Assembly (NCBI GenBank): GCA_016292295.1 | Contig: JADNEJ010000581.1 | Location: forward strand, 1-6,340 | Source: Candidatus Thiodictyon intracellulare | GTDB lineage: Bacteria > Pseudomonadota > Gammaproteobacteria > Chromatiales > Chromatiaceae | DNA: 6,340 bases | Reading direction: 5' to 3' | Shown: positions 1-6,340 of the stretch, in pieces | How the letters are laid out: every line of letters starts with the position of its first letter | How positions within the stretch are numbered: position 1 is the stretch's first letter | The notes under the pieces: model-generated | Seen by the model: the letters and a program-made list of their open reading frames with translations, nothing else | Databases searched by the model: none | Told to the model about the DNA's origin: nothing | Program-made: the position numbers and the translations under genes

Positions 1-1
1 C

Positions 2-100
2 GAGGGGAATGACGTCAACTCGCTCGCGGATCAGGATCAGGTGGTAATTTCCCGCTCTACCTGGGAGCGCGTGCTCGCGCAACTGGCCGCGACTGCCTGA
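2..100 (+). CDS. C-terminal end of an unidentified protein (cut by window edge)
   Basis: An open frame enters from the left edge and ends at a TGA at 98-100, giving 32 residues that finish in VVISRSTWERVLAQLAATA. The acidic stretch followed by a Val/Ile-Ser-Arg segment and an amphipathic helix looks like the real end of a small soluble protein rather than noise. It resembles in a general way the C-termini of small antitoxin-like proteins, where an 'ISR..WERLL' helix is common, and it sits on the same strand as the toxin-antitoxin remnants that follow. The family cannot be named from so little sequence. It could also be a chance open frame. Confidence 0.35.
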   Translation, partial: EGNDVNSLADQDQVVISRSTWERVLAQLAATA

Positions 101-174
101 GCGGCAGCGCGTGGCATGCCCGGCCGCCGCGCCGGAGCCGCGTAGCGAACCAGACGGATTGGCTCCATGGTCCT

Positions 175-199
175 CCAGGGTCCGCCGTGCGGACCTTGG
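175..199. repeat. Inverted repeat (11-bp stem, 3-base loop)
   Basis: Positions 175-185 pair with 189-199 around the loop CGT; the core GGTCCGC/GCGGACC is perfect and one outer pair is G-T. No T-run follows on either strand, so this is not a standard intrinsic terminator. It lies in the gene-free stretch between the left-edge coding fragment and the antitoxin remnant. It could be a weak transcription end, a small palindromic repeat or chance in GC-rich DNA. The rest of 101-247 shows nothing I can support as a gene. Confidence 0.4.
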
Positions 200-247
200 C
201 CCTCCGATTGCCGATTGCGGCTGGCACGATGATCGAGGTCGCCTAAA

Positions 248-377
248 ATGGCCAAAGTCGAGCATTGAGCCAGCCGCCTCGGCCTATGTGCTCGATGACC
301 TGCCCGCCGGCATCACTCCGGAAAACTGTCACGCCGAGCACGACTTCGATGCGCCCCAGGGTTGGGAGTCGTTCTAA
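248..377 (+). pseudogene. MazE-type antitoxin remnant (C-terminal part)
   Basis: From about 258 the frame ending at the TAA of 375-377 reads SSIEP, then YVLDDLPAGITPENCH, and ends DFDAPQGWESF. This is the recognisable C-terminal signature of MazE/PemI-like antitoxins of the AbrB fold (typically IEP, Y-T-L-E/D-E-L-L-A-x-I-T-P-E-N, then G-A-P-V-G-x-E-x-W), the part that binds and neutralises the MazF toxin. The N-terminal DNA-binding half (usual motif W-G-N-S-L-x-x-R-I-P) is absent from every plus-strand frame. An ATG at 248 with a GAGGT ribosome site at 235-239 starts in another frame and stops after six codons (MAKVEH). It may be the old gene start, now joined out of frame to the C-terminus by an internal deletion. 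The typical residues V-G and E-V-W are also altered. It is very unlikely to be functional. Confidence 0.62.
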
Positions 378-442
378 TGGCCGCGGGCTATATGCCTGAT
401 GAAGTTGAAGCTCTGCTGATCCGCGACAAGACATCGGGATAA
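377..442 (+). pseudogene. MazF-type toxin remnant (N-terminal fragment)
   Basis: An ATG overlaps the antitoxin stop codon by one base (TAATG, 375-379), the coupling usual in mazEF pairs. The first residues, MAAGYMPD, match the usual opening of MazF/PemK endoribonucleases (M-A-x-x-Y-V-P-D-x-G-D-I-V-W-L). The frame then departs from the family and stops at 440-442 after 21 residues, far short of the roughly 110 residues of a working toxin. The RNA-binding and catalytic regions are missing. I infer a deletion that removed nearly all of the toxin; the last 13 residues have no recognisable origin. The fragment ends just before the groEL terminator. Confidence 0.5.
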
Positions 443-456
443 ACATAATTTTTATC

Positions 457-487
457 AAAAAAAACCCCGCCGAAGCGAGGCTTTTTG
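457..487 (-). terminator. Rho-independent terminator of the groESL operon
   Basis: Read on the minus strand: an A-rich run, the stem CCTCGC, a TTCG tetraloop (471-474), the stem partner GCGGGG, then eight T residues (464 down to 457). The third stem pair is G-U in minus-strand RNA but C-A in plus-strand RNA, so the hairpin is better formed for groEL transcripts. It starts about 25 bases after the groEL stop. The A-run and T-run on both sides could give weaker termination of plus-strand transcription as well. Confidence 0.88.
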
Positions 488-510
488 GTTCCTCAGAGAG
501 CCGGGGCCGA

Positions 511-2178
<1,668 letters not shown>

Positions 2179-2225
2179 TCAGTAAACTGTCGTATGGGGA
2201 AGCGTCGGACGGGGCGGGTCGCCGG

Positions 2226-2513
2226 TTACTCGATGACGCCCATGATGTCGTCTTCGCGCATCACCAGGACCTCCTGGCCGCCGATCTTGACCTCGGTACC
2301 CGAATACTTGCCGAACAGGACGCGGTCGCCGACCTTCAGATCCAGGGGGCGCAGATCACCGTTGTCCAGACGCTTGCCCTTGCCAACGGCGAGCACCTCC
2401 CCCTGGATAGGCTTCTCGGTCGCGGAGTCCGGAATCACGATGCCGCCCGGAGAGGTGCGATCCTCATCCCGACGACGGACCACCACACGGTCGTTCAGCG
2501 GCTGAATATTCAT
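2226..2513 (-). CDS. groES: Co-chaperonin GroES (Hsp10)
   Basis: Heptameric lid of the GroEL chamber, cytosolic. The 95-residue product (E. coli: 97) starts [12 protein letters not shown] and carries the mobile loop at about 17-32 with the hydrophobic GroEL-contact motif GGIVIP at 23-28. The roof loop region (about 45-57, [11 protein letters not shown]) and the C-terminal strand [14 protein letters not shown] are also present. I chose the ATG at 2511-2513 because it gives the family N-terminus and has AAGGAG at 2524-2529. The frame stays open for 19 codons upstream, but that extension runs back towards the CIRCE element and is leader RNA. It is the first gene of the groES-groEL operon, with groEL 59 bases downstream. 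Confidence 0.97.
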   Translation of the reverse strand: MNIQPLNDRVVVRRRDEDRTSPGGIVIPDSATEKPIQGEVLAVGKGKRLDNGDLRPLDLKVGDRVLFGKYSGTEVKIGGQEVLVMREDDIMGVIE

Positions 2514-2523
2514 GTGCTTTTTG

Positions 2524-2529
2524 CTCCTT
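2524..2529 (-). promoter_or_regulatory. Ribosome binding site of groES
   Basis: AAGGAG on the minus strand, 10 bases before the ATG at 2513. It decides the start of groES against the longer upstream frame. A 5-bp hairpin (CGGGC at 2534-2538 with GCCCG at 2544-2548) sits just upstream in the leader; whether it affects translation is unknown. Confidence 0.75.
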
Positions 2530-2563
2530 GATGCGGGCGCGGAGCCCGGAAACGGAAAATGTG

Positions 2564-2590
2564 TTAGCACTCGGCTAGAGCGAGTGCTAG
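2564..2590. promoter_or_regulatory. CIRCE operator (HrcA binding site) of groESL
   Basis: TTAGCACTC (2564-2572), a 9-base spacer, and GAGTGCTAG (2582-2590). The CIRCE consensus is TTAGCACTC-N9-GAGTGCTAA, so 17 of the 18 arm bases match and the spacing is exact. CIRCE is the operator of the heat-shock repressor HrcA, whose own activity depends on GroEL, making a feedback loop. It overlaps the predicted groESL transcription start and lies 50 bases before the groES ATG, the usual place. The operator is seen directly; hrcA itself is outside the window and is inferred. Confidence 0.95.
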
Positions 2591-2591
2591 T

Positions 2592-2619
2592 AATTTACGG
2601 CAGATTTCGCGGGCGTCAA
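2592..2619 (-). promoter_or_regulatory. Sigma-70-like promoter of groESL
   Basis: On the minus strand, TTGACG (2614-2619) matches the -35 consensus at five of six bases. After a 16-base spacer comes TAAATT (2592-2597), four of six for the -10. The predicted start falls near 2585, inside the CIRCE element, so bound HrcA would block initiation or early elongation. The -35/-10 position relative to CIRCE is the classic arrangement. I found no good sigma-32 pair here. The exact -10 is uncertain. Confidence 0.68.
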
Positions 2620-2639
2620 GCCCCCCCGCGCTGTTTTTT
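2608..2639 (+). terminator. GC hairpin followed by T6, terminator-like on the plus strand
   Basis: CGCGGG (2608-2613) pairs with CCCGCG (2625-2630); CTG and six T residues (2634-2639) follow. No plus-strand gene ends here. On the minus strand the same hairpin lies between the end of the second slp gene and the groESL start, without a T-run, and its loop contains the groESL -35 box. It may limit antisense transcription, or be a chance result of a C7 run in the promoter region. I saw no clear terminator for the slp genes, so read-through into groESL is possible. Confidence 0.3.
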
Positions 2640-2678
2640 AGCGTCAGGGCTCTTTCGGCTGCGCAGGTCCGAACCCCG

Positions 2679-3245
2679 CTAAAACTGGACACCGATCCCG
2701 CCGGCCCCGGCGCCATACCAGCCGCCACTACCGCCGATGCCGATGCTGATCCAAGGGTGCACGCGGCCGAACCCGTCGCCGGACCCGGGACCAGCCCCGT
2801 CCGCGGTCGACCACAGCCTGACCCGGGCATTGGAGAGCAGCGGGAGCGGATAGGGGGCGGCCCCGACCTGGCCCTCGCGGATGCCGGTGATGAGGCCGGT
2901 AGCGGTCACGGCGTGACCAGGGCGGTAGTCAGCGGTCTCCAGGTAGCCGGAGGCCACCGCGATGAAGCGGCCGATGGGCGCTTGCCCGAGCCGCGGCACG
3001 CCGCAGCGATTCAGCGGGTAGCCGATGACCGTCAGCTCAGTTCGATCGGCGAGGTTGACCGCCTCCACCAGGGTTCCGCCCCAGCGCTCAAGCTCGCCCG
3101 TGTGGCCCCGGGTGGCACCGACCTGGGCCGGGGTCATAGCGGGGTTGCTGATGGCACCGACGCAGTCGGTCGTTGCGCAGCCAGGCAGGCCGAGTACGGC
3201 CGTCAGGGCCAGGGGTAAGCCGATTCAAGTGGTGCGTGATTTCAT
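2679..3245 (-). pseudogene. Slp-family outer-membrane lipoprotein with in-frame stop at codon 7
   Basis: The frame from the ATG at 3243-3245 reads MKSRTT, a TGA at 3225-3227, then IGLPLALTAVLGLPGC, a clear type II signal peptide with lipobox L-P-G-C (Cys at codon 23, 3177-3179). The mature part carries the Slp signatures: ERWGGTLVEAVNL, GRFIAVASGYLETADYRPGHAVTATGLI cut into conserved blocks, and GQVGAAPYPLPLL. A Gly-rich tail ends in GGIGVQF. The full frame is 188 codons, the length of E. coli Slp. Slp proteins are lipid-anchored in the outer membrane and linked to starvation and stationary phase. A good ribosome site (AGGA) precedes the ATG. No ATG, GTG or TTG lies between the TGA and the Cys; the next ATG is at 3137, after the signal peptide. 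A single C-to-T change (CGA Arg to TGA) would explain the lesion, so it is probably a recent pseudogene. Sequencing error or UGA read-through is possible. Confidence 0.8.
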
Positions 3246-3278
3246 CGGGATTCCTGCAACCATCGGGACTCCTGCAAC
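3243..3278. repeat. 18-bp tandem duplication carrying ribosome site and ATG
   Basis: Units 3243-3260 and 3261-3278 agree at 17 of 18 positions. Read on the minus strand each unit contains GCAGGA, then ATCCCG or GTCCCG, then ATG. The second slp gene therefore has two start codons in the same frame, six codons apart, each with its own Shine-Dalgarno. Both frames meet the TGA at 3225-3227. Confidence 0.9.
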
Positions 3279-3291
3279 TGCGTCGGGCGCT

Positions 3292-3431
3292 TCAGCGGCG
3301 CCAGTGGCTTGACCCCGGCGCCGGCCCAAGTCCTCGCCCTGGCCCCGGCCCGTGCTCACGATAAGGGCCGTAGCCTCCCCTCCCCACCCGGGACCGAACC
3401 AGGGGCCGGCGCCGGGACCGAACCAGGGACC
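3292..3431 (-). other. Lost C-terminal tail of the first slp gene (coding relic)
   Basis: Immediately after the stop of the intact slp gene (3432-3434) the same frame goes on as GPWFGPGAGPWFGPGWGG, the same Gly/Pro/aromatic style as the tail before the stop. Near 3370-3380, in a G-rich run, the coding character moves to another frame, which reads GGYGPYREHGPGPGRGLG and ends SSHWRR with a TGA at 3292-3294. One stop mutation and one single-base deletion would turn a longer ancestral tail of about 50 extra residues into what is seen. This also accounts for the gap between the two slp genes. Low-complexity GC-rich DNA can look coding in several frames, so this remains inference. Confidence 0.5.
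3388..3428. repeat. Direct repeat encoding PWFGPG
   Basis: Seventeen identical bases at 3388-3404 and 3412-3428, spaced 24 bases apart, that is eight codons. On the minus strand both copies read Pro-Trp-Phe-Gly-Pro-Gly in the frame of the upstream slp gene. A repeat period that is a multiple of three supports the view that this was once translated. Confidence 0.8.
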
Positions 3432-4007
3432 CTAGGGGCCATACCAGCCCGGATAGCCATAGCCAGGGTAACCATAGGGACCATAAGCCATCGGCGGCGG
3501 TCTCTTGGGCCAAAGATACCTGGTCTCGACCCTGACCACCGGATAAGCATAACGAAAGTCGCCCACCGACCTGGTCTGCACCCCTGCCAGGATGCCGACC
3601 ACCGTCAGCGACCGTGCCTTCTCATACTCCGCGGGGTCCAGAAAATACGGTACCTGGGCGATGAAACGGCCATTGCCCTCGCTCTGGATGCGCGGCTCGC
3701 CGTCGGCGTTCAGGCGCCGGGCCAGCACCTCGATCTCGGTGCTCGCGGGCAGGTTGGTCATCGCGATGATGGTCCCGCCCCAGCGTACCCGTTGACCCGT
3801 CAGACGGGCCGGGTCCTGCTGAACTTGGGCGACCTCGATCGCCTTGGCGGGGGCCTCGCGGATGACCTGGGGTAGCTGGGAGGCACAGCCGCCCAGGGCC
3901 ACGAGCAGGGTCAGTGCCGAGGCCTGTGCCATTGCCCTGACGCACGCCAAGGCGCGGGGACGGATCGGATCGGCATCGCACCTGGCTTGGCCCCGGTTGC
4001 TATCCAT
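3432..4007 (-). CDS. Slp-family outer-membrane lipoprotein
   Basis: A signal peptide ends in the lipobox A-L-G-G-C (Cys41 from the chosen start), so the mature protein should be lipid-anchored, probably on the outer membrane as for E. coli Slp. The Slp domain covers about 55-165: RVRWGGTIIAM (73-83), GRFIAQ (113-118), YFLDPAEYEKARSLTVVG (121-138) and a terminal strand VVRVETRYLW. The tail (169-191) is PPPMAYGPYGYPGYGYPGWYGP in style, rich in Pro, Gly and Tyr, and seems cut short by the present stop. The start is uncertain: the ATG at 4007 gives 191 residues with a long basic n-region and lies 11 bases after the ppk1 stop, with only a distant AAGGA inside the end of ppk1. A TTG at 3950, an ATG at 3932 or a GTG at 4043 overlapping ppk1 are other options. 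It is probably cotranscribed with ppk1. It is a paralogue of the interrupted gene downstream. Biochemical role of the family is not known. Confidence 0.85.
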   Translation of the reverse strand: MDSNRGQARCDADPIRPRALACVRAMAQASALTLLVALGGCASQLPQVIREAPAKAIEVAQVQQDPARLTGQRVRWGGTIIAMTNLPASTEIEVLARRLNADGEPRIQSEGNGRFIAQVPYFLDPAEYEKARSLTVVGILAGVQTRSVGDFRYAYPVVRVETRYLWPKRPPPMAYGPYGYPGYGYPGWYGP

Positions 4008-4018
4008 GGGGGGCCGGG

Positions 4019-6235
4019 CTAATCCTTGCCCCGCAGCCGCCACTGGAAGTGGCTCAGGAGCCGAGAACGGATCTTCTTCTCCTTGTGCTTGCCGGCAGCG
4101 GCCAGGCGCTTCTCGGCGACCGCCATCAGGGTCTCCTGGGTGCCCTTGGCCTTGTCGTCGGCCGGCACGCGCTGAGTGTAGGTACCCGCGGCGTCCATCT
4201 CCCAGGCGGAGCGCTGGTCCCCGAACTGCACGTCCAGGATCAACCGCAGTTCCTGGCGCAATTCCGGGTTCTCCACCGGGGCATGAACCTCGACCCGACT
4301 GTCCAGGTTGCGGCCCATCATGTCCGCCGAGCCGATGAAATACTCCTCATCGCCGCCGTTCCTGAAATACATGATGCGCCCGTGCTCCAGGAAGCGCCCG
4401 ACGATGCTGATCACCCGGGCGCTCTCGCTGATCCCTGGCAGCCCGGGGCGCAGACGGCAGGTGTCGCGGATGATCAAGTCTACCCGCACCCCGGCGCGGG
4501 TCGCGCGGTAGAGTGCGCGGGTAATCTCCACGTCCTCCAAGGCATTCATCTTCATCTGAATCTGCCCGGTGCCGTCGCGCCGCTGATGCTCGATCTCGCG
4601 ATTGATCTTCTCGATGATGCTGCGCTTCAGGTTATAGGGGGCAGCCAGGATCTTGCGGTAGCTGGGTGGCGGTGAATAGCCGGTCAGGTAATTGAACAGC
4701 TCGGTCAGGTCCTGGCCAATGCCCTCGCCGCAACCCAGCATCCCAAGATCCGTATAGAGCTTGGCCGTGCCCGGGTGATAGTTGCCGGTGCCGATGTGAT
4801 AATAGCGGCGCAGTTGCGAATAGTCCCGGCGGACTACGAAGATCAGCTTACTGTGGGTCTTGAGCCCCAGCACCCCGTAGTTGACATGGATACCCTCCGC
4901 CTCCAGGCGCCGCGCCCAGCCGATATTGGCCGCCTCGTCGAAGCGCGCCTGCAGCTCCACTAGCACCGCCACCTGTTTGCCGTTGCGGGCGGCCTCGATC
5001 AGCGAATCGAGGATGGCCCCGGCCGAGGTGCGATAGAGAGTCATCTTGATCGCCAGCACCTTGGGATCCTCCGCGGCGGTGCGCAGGAAGCGCTCCACCG
5101 TGGTGCTGAAGGGCTGATAGGGGTGCTGCAGCAGGAGGGGGCCGTTCTCACGGATGATATGGAAGATATTGCGCCTGTCATTGGCGAGCAGCGGGTGGTC
5201 CACCGGCCAGTGGGGCGCGTCCTTTAGATCCGGGAAATCGAGCCCCGTGATCTCGAACAGATCTCGCAACTGCATCATTCCCTTGACCTCGACGACGTCC
5301 TGCTCCTCGTTCAGGCCCAGTTCCGCCGCTAACATACCGCGGTGGATCGGGTCGATGCCTTCCTGGACCTCCAGGCGCACGATGGGGGCGAAGTGGCGCT
5401 CCCGCAGCTCCGTCTCGATCATCTCCAGGAGGTCATTGGCGGCCTCGATATCGGCCTCCACGATGGCATTGCGGGTGACCCGAAACAGCTCCGCGGACTC
5501 GATTGCCATGCCCGGGAAGAGCATGTCCAGGTTGGCGCCGATGAGATCCTCCAGGGTCACGAAGGTGGTGGTGCCGTCGAGCGGGATCAGGCGCTTGGAC
5601 ACATCCCGGCTCACTGGGACCTTGATCCGCGCCATATAGGACTCGTTACCGTTCGGGTAGCGCAGGGTCACCAGCAGGTTCAGCGCCCGGTTTGAAATGA
5701 AGGGGAAGGGGTGCGCCGGGTCCATAGCCAGCGGGGTCAGCATCGGGAAGATGTTGGCGCGGAAGTACTCGCGCAAACGCCACTGGGCATCCGGTGTCAG
5801 GTCCTTCACCTTGACGACACCGATGCCGCGCCCGGCCAGCAGCACTATCAGCGTATCAAAGATGCGCTTCTGCTCCACGTGCATCTCGCGCACCCGCGCC
5901 TGACAGACCCTGAGCTGTTCGCTGGGGGTACGCCCATCCACGCTCGGGCTGTGCACCCCGGCGCCGATCTGCTGCTTGAGCCCGCCGATGCGCTTCATGA
6001 AAAACTCATCGAGATTATTGCTCACGATCGCCAGGAATTTCACCCGCTCCAACAAAGGATTACGCTGGTCATCCGCCTCGTTCAGCACGCGCGCGTTGAA
6101 GGCGAGCCAGGTCAGTTCTCGGTTGAGATAGAGCGCCGGGTCGTCAAGACGCACCTCCTCCAGGGCCGGCGCTGCCTGCGGCACGGGATCGAGGTCCTCG
6201 TCGTCTTGGATCGGCTGGAGATTGCTGGCGCTCAT
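4019..6235 (-). CDS. ppk1: Polyphosphate kinase (PPK1)
   Basis: Makes inorganic polyphosphate from the gamma-phosphate of ATP, reversibly; typically a membrane-associated or cytosolic oligomer. The 738-residue product has the four PPK1 regions: N domain (about 34-140, LYLNRELTWLAFNARVL and SNNLDEFFMKRIGGL), head domain (about 143-345), and C1 and C2 (about 350-715). His461 in LKTHSKL corresponds to the autophosphorylated His435 of E. coli, and His618 in GRFLEHGRIM to His592. The metal and phosphate-binding arginines are kept in MTLYRTS (Arg402) and QARFDEAANIGW (Arg431), and YHIGTGNYHP, NGGDEEYFIGSADMMGRN and SRVEVHAP are intact. It is longer than E. coli PPK (688) because of an acidic N-terminal extension of about 30 residues and a basic C-terminal tail. 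I chose the ATG at 6233-6235 for its AGGGAG ribosome site; the frame is open further up but lacks homology there. The neighbour downstream is slp, not the ppx often found beside ppk. Confidence 0.97.
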   Translation of the reverse strand: MSASNLQPIQDDEDLDPVPQAAPALEEVRLDDPALYLNRELTWLAFNARVLNEADDQRNPLLERVKFLAIVSNNLDEFFMKRIGGLKQQIGAGVHSPSVDGRTPSEQLRVCQARVREMHVEQKRIFDTLIVLLAGRGIGVVKVKDLTPDAQWRLREYFRANIFPMLTPLAMDPAHPFPFISNRALNLLVTLRYPNGNESYMARIKVPVSRDVSKRLIPLDGTTTFVTLEDLIGANLDMLFPGMAIESAELFRVTRNAIVEADIEAANDLLEMIETELRERHFAPIVRLEVQEGIDPIHRGMLAAELGLNEEQDVVEVKGMMQLRDLFEITGLDFPDLKDAPHWPVDHPLLANDRRNIFHIIRENGPLLLQHPYQPFSTTVERFLRTAAEDPKVLAIKMTLYRTSAGAILDSLIEAARNGKQVAVLVELQARFDEAANIGWARRLEAEGIHVNYGVLGLKTHSKLIFVVRRDYSQLRRYYHIGTGNYHPGTAKLYTDLGMLGCGEGIGQDLTELFNYLTGYSPPPSYRKILAAPYNLKRSIIEKINREIEHQRRDGTGQIQMKMNALEDVEITRALYRATRAGVRVDLIIRDTCRLRPGLPGISESARVISIVGRFLEHGRIMYFRNGGDEEYFIGSADMMGRNLDSRVEVHAPVENPELRQELRLILDVQFGDQRSAWEMDAAGTYTQRVPADDKAKGTQETLMAVAEKRLAAAGKHKEKKIRSRLLSHFQWRLRGKD

Positions 6236-6241
6236 GGAGGG

Positions 6242-6247
6242 CTCCCT
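6242..6247 (-). promoter_or_regulatory. Ribosome binding site of ppk1
   Basis: AGGGAG on the minus strand, six bases before the ATG at 6235. It supports this start over the 34-codon longer frame that runs up to 6337. Confidence 0.75.
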
Positions 6248-6282
6248 GTCGCGGTGAGTGAACGGGGCTGGGTATCCGCCGC

Positions 6283-6291
6283 ATTCTAGCA
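6283..6291 (-). promoter_or_regulatory. Possible extended -10 promoter of ppk1
   Basis: TGCTAGAAT on the minus strand: TAGAAT matches the -10 consensus at five of six bases and is preceded by TGn, the extended -10 motif. No convincing -35 lies 16-18 bases upstream, as is common for extended -10 promoters. Transcription would start near 6276, giving a leader of about 40 bases. No PhoB box was seen in the short upstream stretch available. Confidence 0.42.
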
Positions 6292-6304
6292 GCCTGTCGG
6301 ACTT

Positions 6305-6321
6305 CGGGGCCCCGTCGGGGC
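6305..6321. repeat. GC-rich inverted repeat upstream of ppk1
   Basis: GCCCC (6309-6313) pairs with GGGGC (6317-6321) around a three-base loop, and overlaps the palindrome CGGGGCCCCG (6305-6314). It has no T-run on either strand inside the window. It may be part of a terminator of the gene beyond the right edge, an operator, or chance. Confidence 0.25.
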
Positions 6322-6340
6322 GGCGGGTCCGGTACACTGT

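Noticed and set aside
243..458. 71-residue minus-strand open frame after groEL
   Set aside because: It lies across the toxin-antitoxin relic and the terminator, has no ribosome site, and is the antisense of recognisable MazE codons.
2591..2640. Sigma-32 heat-shock promoter for groESL
   Set aside because: CTTGAC resembles the -35, but no CCCCAT-like -10 occurs at a suitable distance. The sigma-70-like pair with CIRCE explains the site better.
2757..3218. 153-residue plus-strand open frame opposite the second slp gene
   Set aside because: The minus strand here carries clear Slp motifs and a lipobox. The plus-strand product is low-complexity and matches nothing recognisable.
3225..3434. Fusion of the two slp genes by stop read-through
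   Set aside because: Both genes share a frame and the stretch between the TAG at 3432 and the TGA at 3225 is open, but much of it reads better in another frame and the second gene has its own ribosome site and signal peptide. The shared frame is probably chance.
5711..6289. 192-residue plus-strand open frame opposite ppk1
   Set aside because: It is antisense to the conserved N-terminal part of ppk1, with no motif and no promoter or ribosome site.

Overview
The window is high-GC DNA in which every intact gene lies on the minus strand. Read in the direction of transcription (right to left) the order is: ppk1 (polyphosphate kinase, complete), a complete Slp-family outer-membrane lipoprotein gene, a second Slp-family gene interrupted by an in-frame stop, then the groES-groEL chaperonin operon, which closes with an intrinsic terminator. 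The protein sequences (GroEL close to the E. coli type with a Gly-Gly-Met tail, PPK1, Slp lipoproteins) point to a gammaproteobacterium. A CIRCE operator in front of groESL, where enteric bacteria use sigma-32 only, and the GC-rich codon use would fit a Chromatiales-like lineage. That last placement is inference, not something the sequence proves.

Positions 1-456 lie beyond the groEL terminator and look like a graveyard on the plus strand: the C-terminal end of an unidentified protein entering from the left edge, a hairpin, and then a decayed MazE/MazF-type toxin-antitoxin pair. The antitoxin keeps only its C-terminal signature and the toxin only its first eight or so residues, but the one-base TAATG overlap between them survives. 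Positions 457-487 are the groEL terminator.

Positions 511-2619 are the groESL operon with its control region: a sigma-70-like promoter whose predicted start site falls inside a near-perfect CIRCE element (HrcA operator), a leader of about 70 bases, groES, a 59-base gap and groEL. Positions 2679-4007 hold the two Slp paralogues. The promoter-distal copy has a good ribosome site, signal sequence and lipobox but a TGA at codon 7. Its start region is an 18-base tandem duplication that doubles both the Shine-Dalgarno and the ATG. The promoter-proximal copy is intact through the Slp domain, but its Gly/Pro/Trp/Tyr-rich tail visibly continues as coding-like repeats beyond the stop codon and then through a frameshift, so the present protein is probably shortened. 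Positions 4019-6235 are ppk1 with a good ribosome site and a possible extended -10 promoter.

The intact genes fit a stress-related neighbourhood: polyphosphate synthesis, envelope lipoproteins of a family induced by starvation or stationary phase, and protein folding. I see no sign of a new defence or mobile system. The points of real interest are gene decay (mazEF, both slp genes) beside strictly conserved housekeeping genes, and the CIRCE control of groESL.
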